Shown: one piece after another, positions 1 through 7,736 of the stretch
Layout: every line of letters starts with the position of its first letter
Numbering within the stretch: the stretch's first letter is position 1
Source of the DNA: Oscillospiraceae bacterium
GTDB lineage: Bacteria > Bacillota > Clostridia > Oscillospirales > Oscillospiraceae
DNA length: 16,950 nucleotides
Direction: 5' to 3'
Assembly: GCA_017378975.1 (NCBI GenBank)
Contig: JAFNXT010000316.1
Location: forward strand, 1 to 16,950
The notes under the pieces: generated by a model
Told to the model about the DNA's origin: nothing
What the model saw: the letters and a program-made list of their open reading frames with translations, nothing else
Databases searched by the model: none
Made by a program: the position numbers and the translations under genes

Positions 1-335
1 CATGACCTTGGTCAGGACCAGCGTGGAGTTGAGGTTGTTGTCGTAATAACGCCAGGGGATCTGGACGCTCTCGCCCACGGCCTTCAGGCCGGCGAAGTGG
101 ATCACACAGCCGATCTCGTTCTCGGCGAAGATCTTCCGCAGGAGCGCCTCGTCCCGGACATCGCCTTCGTAGAATTTCAGGTCCTTGCCGGTGATGCTCC
201 GGACCCGGTCCAGACTTTTTGCGTTGGAATTGCACAGGTTATCGATGACCACGACCCCGTAGCCTTCGTTCAGGAGCTCCACACAGGTGTGGGAGCCGAT
301 ATAGCCGGCACCGCCGGTGACCAATACGTTCATAA
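1..335 (-). CDS. galE: UDP-glucose 4-epimerase, N-terminal part (truncated by window edge)
   Basis: Interconverts UDP-glucose and UDP-galactose in the cytosol (Leloir pathway, sugar-nucleotide supply). Only the first 111 codons are visible; the rest lies beyond the left edge. The N-terminus has the Rossmann NAD-binding signature [10 protein letters not shown] at residues 6-15, an Asp at the end of the second strand (DNLCNS, from residue 31), GDVRD at 57-61 and [11 protein letters not shown] at 79-89, all typical of GalE rather than of dehydratases or reductases of the same extended SDR family. The ATG at 335 is preceded by a clean AGGAGG-type site. It is transcribed divergently from the asparaginase gene, with its own promoter. 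Catalytic Tyr/Lys residues are not in the window, so activity cannot be judged. Confidence 0.95.
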
Positions 336-360
336 CTGTCCTCCTGTGACATTTTTATTT

Positions 361-389
361 ATTGTACACCCAATACAGAAAAAATGCAA
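361..389 (-). promoter_or_regulatory. sigma-A type promoter of galE
   Basis: On the minus strand TTGCAT (389-384) is followed after exactly 17 bases by TACAAT (366-361), about 26 bases before the galE ATG. Spacing and both hexamers fit the housekeeping sigma factor. Seen in sequence; use is inferred. Confidence 0.7.
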
Positions 390-418
390 GAGCAGGGGAG
401 GGATCTGTGTGATTTTTC

Positions 419-447
419 TTGCTATTTCAGATGGGGAAAGATATAAT
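419..447 (+). promoter_or_regulatory. sigma-A type promoter of the asparaginase gene
   Basis: TTGCTA (419-424) and a perfect TATAAT (442-447) are separated by 17 bases. The predicted transcript would start at about 454, exactly where a GC-rich palindrome (455-482) begins, so the mRNA would carry a hairpin at its 5' end just before the ribosome binding site at 491-498. Confidence 0.8.
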
Positions 448-454
448 AGATAAG

Positions 455-482
455 GTAAGGTGGGGGCAAGCCCCCACCATAC
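455..482 (-). repeat. Solitary degenerate REP-like hairpin in the asparaginase leader
   Basis: A 9-bp perfect stem (459-467 with 470-478, two-base loop AA) of G/C runs, bordered by GTAA on the left and ATAC on the right. Read on the minus strand it begins GTAT and then matches, with few changes, the arm of the GC-rich REPIN at 10159-10247. It is best read as a single, slightly decayed copy of that family. Confidence 0.6.
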
Positions 483-505
483 AGTCATACGAAGGAGGAC
501 GCGGC

Positions 506-1501
506 ATGGCCCTGAAGAAACATATCCTCTTGCTCACCACCGGCGGTACGATCGCGTCCATGCCCGGCACCGGTGGGCTGGAGCCCCACCGCAGTGGGGT
601 CATGGAGCGTGAGCTCCAGCAATTGCGGACTTATTACGATATCACCGTGGAGGACGTGATGTGTCTGGACTCGTCCAACATCCGTCCGGAGGAATGGCAG
701 CAGATCGCCCGGGAGATCTTCCGCCGTCGGGGAGACTTCGACGGCGTGGTGGTGTCCCACGGTACCGATACCATGGCTTACACCGCTTCCGCCGTGACCT
801 TCATGCTGCCGGATATGGACGTGCCGGTGGTGTTCACCGGCTCCCAGCTCCCGCTGGCGGACGTGCTCTCCGACGGGCCGGACAACCTGCGGACCGCCTT
901 CGCCATGGCGGCCTCCGGGCGGCCCGGCGTGTTTCTGGCCTTCGACCGGAAGGTGATGCTGGGCTGTCGGGCGGTGAAGGTCCGGGCCACGGGGTTCTCC
1001 GCCTTTGAAAGCGTCAACGCCCGTTACGCCGCCAGAGTCACCGGTCTTGGACTGGTGATCGATGAGCGGCAGATCCCCAGAGTGAAGGGCCCTGCCCGGC
1101 TGGTGGAGGAGATCTGCGACGATGTGTTCCTGCTGAAGCTGACGCCGGGACTGTCCCCCAGGATCTTCGGCGCGCTGGTGGACATGGGCTACCGGGGGAT
1201 CGTGATCGAGGCCTTCGGTCTTGGAGGCATCAATGTCCTCAATGAGGGGCTGTCCGGCATCCGGGCGGCGGTGGAGGCCGGGATCTCGGTGGTGGTCACT
1301 ACCCAGTGCCTGTATGACAGCTCGGATCTTCGGGTCTATCAGGTGGGCAACCGCCTGCTGGAGCTGGGCGTGATCCAGGGCCGGGACATGACCACCGAGG
1401 CCGCCATGACCAAGCTCATGTGGGCGCTCGGTCAGGGCATGGGCCCGAAGGAGATCCGAAAGCTCTTCATGATCGACCTGGCAGGAGAAGTCACTGTGTG
1501 A
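506..1501 (+). CDS. ansA: L-asparaginase, type I (AnsA-like)
   Basis: Hydrolyses L-asparagine to aspartate and ammonia; no signal peptide is visible, so a cytosolic (type I) enzyme is expected. The 331-residue product has both family signatures: TTGGTIAS at residues 11-18 with the nucleophilic Thr, and HGTDTM at 85-90 with the second catalytic Thr-Asp pair. SSN at 56-58 is the usual substrate-site region. The C-terminal domain is complete (FGLGGIN..., TTQC...), and length matches bacterial AnsA (about 330 residues). The ATG at 506 is chosen because GAAGGAGG lies at 491-498; upstream extension would read through the promoter and the palindrome. Monocistronic by appearance. Glutaminase side activity cannot be judged from sequence. 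Confidence 0.93.
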   Translation: MALKKHILLLTTGGTIASMPGTGGLEPHRSGVMERELQQLRTYYDITVEDVMCLDSSNIRPEEWQQIAREIFRRRGDFDGVVVSHGTDTMAYTASAVTFMLPDMDVPVVFTGSQLPLADVLSDGPDNLRTAFAMAASGRPGVFLAFDRKVMLGCRAVKVRATGFSAFESVNARYAARVTGLGLVIDERQIPRVKGPARLVEEICDDVFLLKLTPGLSPRIFGALVDMGYRGIVIEAFGLGGINVLNEGLSGIRAAVEAGISVVVTTQCLYDSSDLRVYQVGNRLLELGVIQGRDMTTEAAMTKLMWALGQGMGPKEIRKLFMIDLAGEVTV

Positions 1502-1503
1502 CA

Positions 1504-1643
1504 GATACGAGATATGAGATACGAGATACGAGATATGCATTGAGATGCGAGATGCTTTTTGATATGGTCGCGTGATCAGGACCTGAAGATAGGACACAAG
1601 GGTCCTTCGGTTTGCGTCTATCTCATATCTCGTATCTCATATC
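1504..1643. repeat. Inverted heptamer array (GATAYGA) upstream of the pyrophosphatase
   Basis: Five head-to-tail 7-bp units, GATAYGA or near (1504-1538), plus a degenerate pair (1544-1555), are followed after about 60 bases by the same units in reverse orientation (about 1616-1643). The two arms can pair over about 20 of 21 bases. The right arm ends 7 bases before the AGGAGG of the next gene, so a transcript through it would fold a long hairpin in the leader. A short inverted repeat GGACC...GGTCC lies in the loop. Confidence 0.75.
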
Positions 1644-1664
1644 TGCTCAAAGGAGGGGGATACT

Positions 1665-3278
1665 GTGGATCCTATCTACGTCACTGGCCATCGGAATCCG
1701 GATACGGATTCGATCGTGGCCGCCATGGCTTATGCCGCTTTGCGGAACGCTTTGGGGGACCGGGAATACGAGGCGGCCTGTCTGGGGCATCCGTCGGATG
1801 AGACCCAGATGGTGCTGGCCCGGTTCGGCTTCCGTCCGCCCAAGCTGATCACCAGTATGCATACGCAGGTCCATGATCTGGATTACGACACGCCGCCGGT
1901 GCTGAACGTGGCGGTCACGGTGGACCGGGCGTGGCATCTGATGCAGGAACAAAAGGACCTTGCCGCCATCCCGGTGGCAAGGGATGACGGCACCTTATAC
2001 GGCATGCTCTCTCAGGAGGACGTGGCGAAATATAATATGGCTCAGATCATCAACGGACGGCTCCGGGCGGTGCCCCTGTGCAACGTCCTGTCGGTGCTGG
2101 AGGGCAAGGTCCTCAACGAGGCCGGGGAAGCCACCGATATCGTGGAGGGCGAGATCGTGATCGCCCTGCCGCAGGACCGGGAAGAACTGCTCTTCCAAAA
2201 GAAGGACTCGATCGTGCTGTGCGGCCACCAGCCGGAGATGATCCGGCGGGCCATGGAGCTGGGCGTCAACTGCGTGGTGGTCTGTCAGGCGGAGCTCCCG
2301 GCGGAGCTTCGGACCCTGCCCACCTCCACCTGCGTGATCTCCACGCCCTTCGATGCCTACCGTGCCGCCCGTCTGATCTTCCAGTCCACCCCCATCGGCA
2401 GGATCTGCCACACCAGGGATCTGGTGTGCTTCCATCTGGATGACCGGGTGGACGATGTACGGGAGGAAGTCCTCAGGCACAGGGAGCCCTGTTATCCCAT
2501 TCTGGATGGATACGATCTGGTGGTGGGGGTCCTGACCCGGTACCATTTGCTCCGCCCCCGGCGCAAGCGTGTGGTGCTGGTGGACCACAACGAGGCCGCC
2601 CAGTCCGTGCCCGGTCTGGAGGAGGCGGAGATCCTGGAGATCATCGACCACCACCGGCTGGCGGATATCCAGACCGCAAGCCCCATCTATGTACGCAACG
2701 AGCCTGTGGGCTCTACCAATACGATCATCGCCAGTATGTTCCAGGACCGGGGGCTCCTGCCTTCGGCCGGCATGGCGGGCATGATGGCGGCGGCGATCAT
2801 CTCCGATACGGTCATGTTCAAGTCCCCCACCTGTACCGAGCGGGACAAGCGGACCGCCGAGCGGCTGGCCCGGATCGCCAACGTGTCTTTGGAGGAGCTG
2901 GGCCGCTCCATCTTCTCCGCGTCCAACGGCCACCGGTCCGCCGAGGATCTGCTGTTCTCTGACTACAAGGAGTTCCACATCGCCGGACACGATCTGGCGG
3001 TGGGGCAGATCACCTGTGTGGACAGTCCTCAGATGCTGGAGCGGAAGGAAGAACTGCTGGCGCTCATGGCAAAGACCGCCAGGGAGAAGGGGTTCGATCT
3101 GGTGGTGCTGATGCTCACGGACGTTCTGCTGGAGGGGACCCAACTGCTGTATGTGGGCGACGACGAGATCATCCGGCAGGCCTTCAACGCCGTGCCCAAG
3201 GACCGGATGCTGTTCCTGCCCCGGATCATGAGCCGGAAAAAGCAGGTCATCCCCATGCTGTCGGCTCTGTGGGGGTGA
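1665..3278 (+). CDS. CBS-domain manganese-dependent inorganic pyrophosphatase (family II)
   Basis: Splits inorganic pyrophosphate to phosphate and so pulls biosynthetic reactions forward; the CBS version is regulated by adenine nucleotides in characterised members. The 537-residue protein has the order known for this subfamily: DHH half with GHRNPDTDS at 8-16 (metal ligands H9, D13, D15), CBS segment about 70-125, a DRTGG-like insert about 130-240, second CBS about 245-295, then DHNE at 307-310, IIDHHR at 326-331 and ISDT at 379-382, and the C-terminal DHHA2 substrate domain with SRKKQ at 523-527. Translation starts at GTG, 1665; AGGAGGGGG lies at 1651-1659. No alternative ATG keeps the metal motif. 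Upstream is an inverted heptamer array; no gene is co-oriented closely enough to prove an operon. Confidence 0.93.
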   Translation: MDPIYVTGHRNPDTDSIVAAMAYAALRNALGDREYEAACLGHPSDETQMVLARFGFRPPKLITSMHTQVHDLDYDTPPVLNVAVTVDRAWHLMQEQKDLAAIPVARDDGTLYGMLSQEDVAKYNMAQIINGRLRAVPLCNVLSVLEGKVLNEAGEATDIVEGEIVIALPQDREELLFQKKDSIVLCGHQPEMIRRAMELGVNCVVVCQAELPAELRTLPTSTCVISTPFDAYRAARLIFQSTPIGRICHTRDLVCFHLDDRVDDVREEVLRHREPCYPILDGYDLVVGVLTRYHLLRPRRKRVVLVDHNEAAQSVPGLEEAEILEIIDHHRLADIQTASPIYVRNEPVGSTNTIIASMFQDRGLLPSAGMAGMMAAAIISDTVMFKSPTCTERDKRTAERLARIANVSLEELGRSIFSASNGHRSAEDLLFSDYKEFHIAGHDLAVGQITCVDSPQMLERKEELLALMAKTAREKGFDLVVLMLTDVLLEGTQLLYVGDDEIIRQAFNAVPKDRMLFLPRIMSRKKQVIPMLSALWG

Positions 3279-3314
3279 TGCGCGCGGGGCGCGCAGACAA
3301 CACGCAGATAAGGA

Positions 3315-3383
3315 GATATGAGATACGAGATATGAGATATTCGATATAGGACATCTCGTATCTCATATCTCATATCTCGTATC
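3315..3383. repeat. Inverted heptamer array (GATAYGA) upstream of holB
   Basis: Three clear and two degenerate GATAYGA units (3315-3349) face four inverted units (3356-3383). Two alternative perfect 17-bp stems are possible: 3322-3338 with 3367-3383, or 3315-3331 with 3353-3369. It lies between the pyrophosphatase stop and the holB promoter and could act as a transcript-end hairpin, though no T-run follows. Confidence 0.75.
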
Positions 3384-3420
3384 TTCCTGCATTTTGGGAC
3401 TACAAAAAACGTTTTTCTTG

Positions 3421-3429
3421 TGATACAAT
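3421..3429 (+). promoter_or_regulatory. Probable extended -10 promoter of holB-ricT
   Basis: TGATACAAT is a TGn-extended -10 element 23 bases before the holB TTG start. No good -35 hexamer is seen at 16-18 bases upstream, which is normal for extended -10 promoters. Moderate support only. Confidence 0.45.
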
Positions 3430-3452
3430 GAACTAATCGGGGGGTGTGACGC

Positions 3453-4400
3453 TTGGGCTTCGAGGAGCTGTTGGGCAACGACCGGCTGAAGGACGAGCTG
3501 CGGCAGAGCCTGAGGTCCGGTCATGGGGCCCATTTCTATATGATATCCGGCCCGGAAGGGTCCGGGAAGCGGACGCTGGCCCGGCTTTTGGCGCAGGCTC
3601 TGATGTGTGAAGGGCCGGAGCCCGGGTGCGGACGGTGCGAGGGTTGCCGGAAGGTGCGTGACGGGGTCCACCCGGACTTCATCACCGTGGACGATCCGGA
3701 GCATAAGACCGTGGCGGTGAAGCTGGTCCGGGATGCCCGGGACGATGTGTATATCCGCCCCAACGAGGGCAGACGGAAGATCTATCTGTTCCCTCAGGAG
3801 CTGGGCCTGCCCGGTCAGAACGCACTGCTGAAGATATTGGAGGAACCTCCGGCTTATGCGGTGTTCCTGCTGATCACCGATAACGAGGAACGGTTGCTTC
3901 CCACGGTGCGCTCCCGTTGCCGTGTGCTGAAGATGTCGCCCCTGTCGGAGGATCTGCTCCGCCGGGAGCTGGGGCGGCGTGTCCCTGATGCCGGACGGGA
4001 GGCCATCGATGCCGCCATCGCCCGGAGCGGCGGCTATCTGGGGCAGGCGGAGCGACTGCTGGAAGGGAGCAATGGACTGGCGCAGCAGACGCTGGACTTC
4101 GTGGAGGCCTTCGGCCGCCGGGATGCCATGGGGCTGGTCCGGGTGCTGGTGCCCATGGAGAAGATGAAACGGGATGTCCTGATCCCCATCCTGGACCAAT
4201 GGGCCCAGATCCTGCAGGAGGCGCTGGCCTGTCGGGCAGGAGGGAGAGCCATCTCGGAGCAGGCGCGGGCTTTGGCCACTGCCAGAAGCTCCAAAGACCT
4301 GCTGGAGGCCATCGGCCATTTGAAGAAATGTGTGGGCTATGCCCAGAGCAACGTGTCCTGCGCCGCCATCTGCGGCTATCTGCAATGGGCACTTCGGTAG
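3453..4400 (+). CDS. holB: DNA polymerase III delta' subunit (clamp-loader component)
   Basis: Part of the clamp-loader complex that places the sliding clamp on primed DNA. The 315-residue AAA+ protein shows a P-loop GPEGSGKRT at 33-41, the zinc cysteines of the DnaX/HolB family (C52, C59, C62, C65), and the arginine/sensor region VRSRCRVLKM near residue 155, followed by an alpha-helical C-terminal domain. The start is TTG at 3453, which gives the usual N-terminus ending in Y-x-I-S-G before the P-loop; a GGGGGTG stretch 7 bases upstream is a fair ribosome site, and other nearby GTGs are out of frame or followed by a stop. It is followed after 28 bases by ricT, the same neighbour order as in Bacillus, which supports the call. 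Unlike delta' of Escherichia coli the Walker A motif is intact. Confidence 0.9.
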   Translation: MGFEELLGNDRLKDELRQSLRSGHGAHFYMISGPEGSGKRTLARLLAQALMCEGPEPGCGRCEGCRKVRDGVHPDFITVDDPEHKTVAVKLVRDARDDVYIRPNEGRRKIYLFPQELGLPGQNALLKILEEPPAYAVFLLITDNEERLLPTVRSRCRVLKMSPLSEDLLRRELGRRVPDAGREAIDAAIARSGGYLGQAERLLEGSNGLAQQTLDFVEAFGRRDAMGLVRVLVPMEKMKRDVLIPILDQWAQILQEALACRAGGRAISEQARALATARSSKDLLEAIGHLKKCVGYAQSNVSCAAICGYLQWALR

Positions 4401-4428
4401 ACCACTTGGATAAAAGGAGAACTGATAT

Positions 4429-5814
4429 ATGGACGAAGAGAGAATCGACACTGCCCCCCAGCCGGAGGAGGTCGTAGGGCAGGTCCCGGTCCGGGAGGGG
4501 GACACCACCGTGGAGGTGGTGGATATCCAGTTCCGTCCGGGGCAGAAGGTATACTTTTTCGATCCCGCCGGCCTGAGCCTGAAGCAGGGGGATCATGTGA
4601 TCATGGAGACCGCCCGGGGACCGGAATACGGCATCGTCACCGCCGGGAACCATACGGTCAGCACCAAAGATGTGGTGATGCCCCTGCGGTCCGTCCTGCG
4701 GATCGCCACCGCGCAGGATGAGAAGATCGTGGCGGACAACCGGGCCAGAGAGCGGAAGGCCCACGGCGTGTGTCTGCAGAAGATCGAAGAGCATGGGCTG
4801 GATATGCAGCTGGTCAGCGTGGAATGCGCCTTCGACGGCAGTAAGATCCTGTTCTTCTTCACCGCCGACGAGCGGGTGGATTTCCGTGAGCTGGTGAAGA
4901 ATCTGGCTTCCATCTTCCACACCCGGATCGAGCTCCGGCAGATCGGTGTCCGGGACAAGGCCAAGATGGTGGGAGGCCTCGGCATCTGCGGACGGCCCTT
5001 CTGCTGTGCCAGCTTCCTCAGCGATTTCCAGCCGGTGTCGATCAAGATGGCAAAGACCCAGAACCTGAGCCTGAACCCCACCAAGATCTCCGGCACCTGC
5101 GGCAGACTCATGTGCTGTCTGAAATACGAGCAGGAGGCCTATGAGGATCTTCTGCGCCGGAGCCCCAAGGCAGAGTCCTTCGTGGACACTCCCGAGGGTC
5201 GGGGCACCGTGATCGAGGTGGACCTGCTCCGCCAGCGGGTGAAGGTCCGGATGGAGGATGCCCCGGATACCATCGGCATCTTCTCCAACGAGGAGATCGC
5301 GGTCCTCCGTAACGGCAAGGCCAAGAAGACCGATCCGCCCATCCCGGCAGATCTTGCCCCCATCTCCGGTAACGGCAAGCGTCCCCGGAAGGAGAAGAAG
5401 GTGGAAGAGCCCCGGTTCCTGGATCCCATCAAGTTCCGTTATCGGGAGGAGGCTGTGGTAGACGAGCCTGCCCCCGCGGTCCCCGTGGAGGAGCAGGAGG
5501 GGAAGCCCTCCCGTAACCGCCGTGACCGCCGCCGCAAGCCCCGTCCTGAGGGCGCGCCTAAGGCAGAGGAGGCCAAGACGGAGAAGGCTCCGGAGCAGAA
5601 CAGACCCGAGCCCAAGCGCCCGGAGCAGAAGCGGCCGGACCAGAAGAAGCCGGAGAAGAAGCCGGAGCAGAAGGATCCGGAGCCCAAGCCTGCGGAACCT
5701 GCCGCCGAGGGCGCAGAGTCTGGCGACAAGCCCAAGCGGCCCAACAACCGCCGCCGCAACTATCATCACCGCAAGCCCAAGTCCGGTGGCGGCCAGCCGC
5801 AGGGCGGCGCGTGA
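4429..5814 (+). CDS. ricT: PSP1-domain protein RicT (YaaT), with long basic/proline-rich tail
   Basis: In Bacillus RicT joins RicA and RicF in an iron-sulfur complex that stimulates RNase Y processing of mRNAs and affects sporulation and competence. The PSP1 core (about residues 20-240) carries the cysteine signatures GGLGICGRPFCC at 182-193 and SGTCGRLMCC at 221-230, which supply C187, C192, C193, C224, C229 and C230. It follows holB with a ribosome site (AAAGGAG) before the ATG. At 461 residues it is far longer than the roughly 275 of Bacillus YaaT: from about residue 300 on it becomes a low-complexity tail of PEQK/PEPK-like repeats, an NRRDRRRKPR patch at about 363-372 and an NNRRRNYHHRKPK end, probably disordered and possibly RNA-binding (inference). 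RicA and RicF genes are not in the window. Confidence 0.9.
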   Translation: MDEERIDTAPQPEEVVGQVPVREGDTTVEVVDIQFRPGQKVYFFDPAGLSLKQGDHVIMETARGPEYGIVTAGNHTVSTKDVVMPLRSVLRIATAQDEKIVADNRARERKAHGVCLQKIEEHGLDMQLVSVECAFDGSKILFFFTADERVDFRELVKNLASIFHTRIELRQIGVRDKAKMVGGLGICGRPFCCASFLSDFQPVSIKMAKTQNLSLNPTKISGTCGRLMCCLKYEQEAYEDLLRRSPKAESFVDTPEGRGTVIEVDLLRQRVKVRMEDAPDTIGIFSNEEIAVLRNGKAKKTDPPIPADLAPISGNGKRPRKEKKVEEPRFLDPIKFRYREEAVVDEPAPAVPVEEQEGKPSRNRRDRRRKPRPEGAPKAEEAKTEKAPEQNRPEPKRPEQKRPDQKKPEKKPEQKDPEPKPAEPAAEGAESGDKPKRPNNRRRNYHHRKPKSGGGQPQGGA

Positions 5815-5830
5815 TATCTCCAAAGATCCT

Positions 5831-5879
5831 GTCATCGCAAGGAGCCCCGATGGGGCCTCCTTGCGATGACTCGTTTTTT
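5831..5879 (+). terminator. Rho-independent terminator after ricT
   Basis: A 14-bp arm (5831-5844) pairs perfectly with 5857-5870; inside it CCCC/GGGG closes on the loop GAT, with one bulged C. TCG and six Ts follow (5874-5879). It ends the holB-ricT unit 16 bases after the stop codon. Confidence 0.88.
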
Positions 5880-5908
5880 ACCAACCTGTGAATTTTTTGG
5901 CAGGATGG

Positions 5909-5937
5909 TTGTATCGTGGGGCCGGGTGTGTTATCCT
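5909..5937 (+). promoter_or_regulatory. Probable promoter of the ABC exporter operon
   Basis: TTGTAT (5909-5914) and TATCCT (5932-5937) are 17 bases apart. The leader then has an inverted repeat GCCGGG (5955-5960) / CCCGGC (5970-5975) just before the AAGGAGG at 5977-5983; it could be a small hairpin or an operator, but no regulator gene is adjacent. Confidence 0.55.
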
Positions 5938-5990
5938 AAAAAAAGTATGAGTTCGCCGGGACCATGGGCCCGGCATAAGGAGGAATGTGG

Positions 5991-7736
5991 ATGATCCGAC
6001 GGTTGGCCCGGTGTGTCCGGGAGTATAAGTGGGCGGCGATCGCGAGCCCCCTGTGCATGGCCGGAGAAGTGACCATGGAGCTGTTGATCCCGCTGGTGAT
6101 GGCAGATCTTTATGACTACGGCATCGCCTTGCAGGATATGGGGTATGTGCTCCAAAAGTCGCTGGTGCTGGTGGTGTGCGCGCTGGCCTCGCTGATGTTC
6201 GGCGTGGCTTCGGCGGTGGCGGCCTCCAAGGCGGCCACGGGCTTCGCCAAAAATCTGCGGCATGATATGTATCATCATGTCCAGAGCTTCAGCTTCTCCA
6301 ATATCGACAAATTCTCGTCCTCGTCCATCGTCACGAGACTGACCTCGGACGTGGCGAACCTGCAGATGACCTTCCAGATGATGATCCGTATGACCATCCG
6401 ATGCACCATGATGCTGGTGATGGCGCTGGTCATGGCTCTGCGGATCTCCACCCGTCTGTCCACCATCTATATGGTGGCGATCCCCGTGCTGGTGCTGGCG
6501 CTGGTGGCGCTGGTGCCGGTGGTGTTCAAGATCTTCGACCGGGTGTTCAAGACCTACGACAGGCTCAACAACGTGGTGCAGGAGAACGTCCGGGGCATCC
6601 GGGTGGTCAAGAGCTTCGTCCGGGAAGGCCGGGAGACGGAAAAGTTTACCGAGATCTCCGGTGCCATCTTCAAGGACTTCTGCAAGGCCGAGAAGATCCT
6701 GGCACTGAACGATCCGATCATGAAGCTGTGCGTTTATAGCTGTATGCTGTCGATCAGCTGGGTGGGCGCCCAGATGGTGGTGGCCTCCGGCAACGACGCC
6801 GCTGTGGGTCTGACCACCGGTCAGCTCAGCTCTATGTTCACCTACACCACCCAGATCCTCATGGGCCTCATGAGCATGTCCATGGTCTTCGTCATGATGA
6901 CCATGAGCCGTGCCCCCATGCGGCGTTGCTATGAGATCCTGGAGGAGCAGCCGGACCTGTGCTATCCGGAAGATGCCCTCACCGAGGTGGCGGACGGTTC
7001 CATCGATTTTGAGAACGTGTCCTTCCGCTACTCCGCCACCGCCCAGCACCGGGCGCTGAAGGAAGTGGACCTCCACATCCCCTCCGGTGCCACCGTGGGC
7101 ATCCTGGGCGGCACCGGCTCCAGTAAGACCACGCTGGTCCAGCTGATCCCCCGGCTCTATGATGTGTCCGAGGGCGTCTTGAAGGTAGGCGGCGTGGATG
7201 TGCGGCAGTACGACCTGCAGGCCCTCCGGGATCAGGTGGCTGTGGTCCTGCAGAAGAACGTGCTGTTCTCCGGCACGATCCGGGAGAACCTGCGCTGGGG
7301 CGATCCCAACGCCACCGACGAGGAGCTGATCCATGCCTGTAAGCTGGCCTGCGCCCACGAGTTCATCGAGAGCTTCCCGGACGGCTATGATACTTACATC
7401 GAGCAGGGAGGCACCAACGTCTCCGGCGGTCAGCGTCAGCGGCTGTGTATCGCCCGTGCCCTGCTGAAGAAGCCCAAAATCCTGATCCTGGACGATTCCA
7501 CCTCCGCCGTGGATACCCGGACCGACGCACTGATCCGTCAGGCCTTCCGGGAGGAGATCCCCGGCACCACCAAGCTCATCATCGCCCAGCGGGTGGCTTC
7601 CGTGCAGGAGGCGGACCTGATCGTGGTGATGGACGGCGGACAGATCCATGCCGCCGGTACCCATGAAGAATTGCTTCAGACCTCCCACATCTACCGTGAG
7701 GTCTATCAGTCTCAGCGGAAGGGAGGGGAAGAATAA
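5991..7736 (+). CDS. Heterodimeric ABC exporter subunit, degenerate ATP site
   Basis: A fused permease-ATPase (type IV exporter fold) of 581 residues: six-helix membrane domain about 12-310 and ATPase domain about 335-575. It pairs with the next gene. The ATPase departs from consensus at three key points: Walker A reads GGTGSSKTT (373-381, Ser for the Gly before Lys), the catalytic Glu after Walker B is Asp (D502 in ILILDD), and the switch His is Gln (Q533 in IAQR). Its signature VSGGQ (477-481) is normal. In BmrCD/TM287-288-type pairs this pattern marks the non-hydrolysing site. An ATG at 5985 lies only 1-2 bases from the AAGGAGG, so the ATG at 5991, 7 bases away, is preferred. The substrate is unknown: drug, lipid or peptide are all possible. 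Confidence 0.92.
   Translation: MIRRLARCVREYKWAAIASPLCMAGEVTMELLIPLVMADLYDYGIALQDMGYVLQKSLVLVVCALASLMFGVASAVAASKAATGFAKNLRHDMYHHVQSFSFSNIDKFSSSSIVTRLTSDVANLQMTFQMMIRMTIRCTMMLVMALVMALRISTRLSTIYMVAIPVLVLALVALVPVVFKIFDRVFKTYDRLNNVVQENVRGIRVVKSFVREGRETEKFTEISGAIFKDFCKAEKILALNDPIMKLCVYSCMLSISWVGAQMVVASGNDAAVGLTTGQLSSMFTYTTQILMGLMSMSMVFVMMTMSRAPMRRCYEILEEQPDLCYPEDALTEVADGSIDFENVSFRYSATAQHRALKEVDLHIPSGATVGILGGTGSSKTTLVQLIPRLYDVSEGVLKVGGVDVRQYDLQALRDQVAVVLQKNVLFSGTIRENLRWGDPNATDEELIHACKLACAHEFIESFPDGYDTYIEQGGTNVSGGQRQRLCIARALLKKPKILILDDSTSAVDTRTDALIRQAFREEIPGTTKLIIAQRVASVQEADLIVVMDGGQIHAAGTHEELLQTSHIYREVYQSQRKGGEE

Noticed and set aside
485..1597. Long minus-strand ORF opposite the asparaginase gene, and similar ones opposite the pyrophosphatase (1995-3143), ricT (3874-5835) and the exporter genes (5931-7688, 7712-9601)
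   Set aside because: They are GC-rich shadow frames with His/Arg/Gly-biased products, no family motifs and no ribosome sites; the genes on the + strand have complete catalytic motifs.
1540..1660. Riboswitch or T-box in the pyrophosphatase leader
   Set aside because: The structure is explained by the heptamer inverted repeat; no conserved riboswitch core could be matched by eye.
1504..3383. CRISPR array
   Set aside because: The heptamer units are contiguous with no spacers, are inverted, and no cas gene is present.
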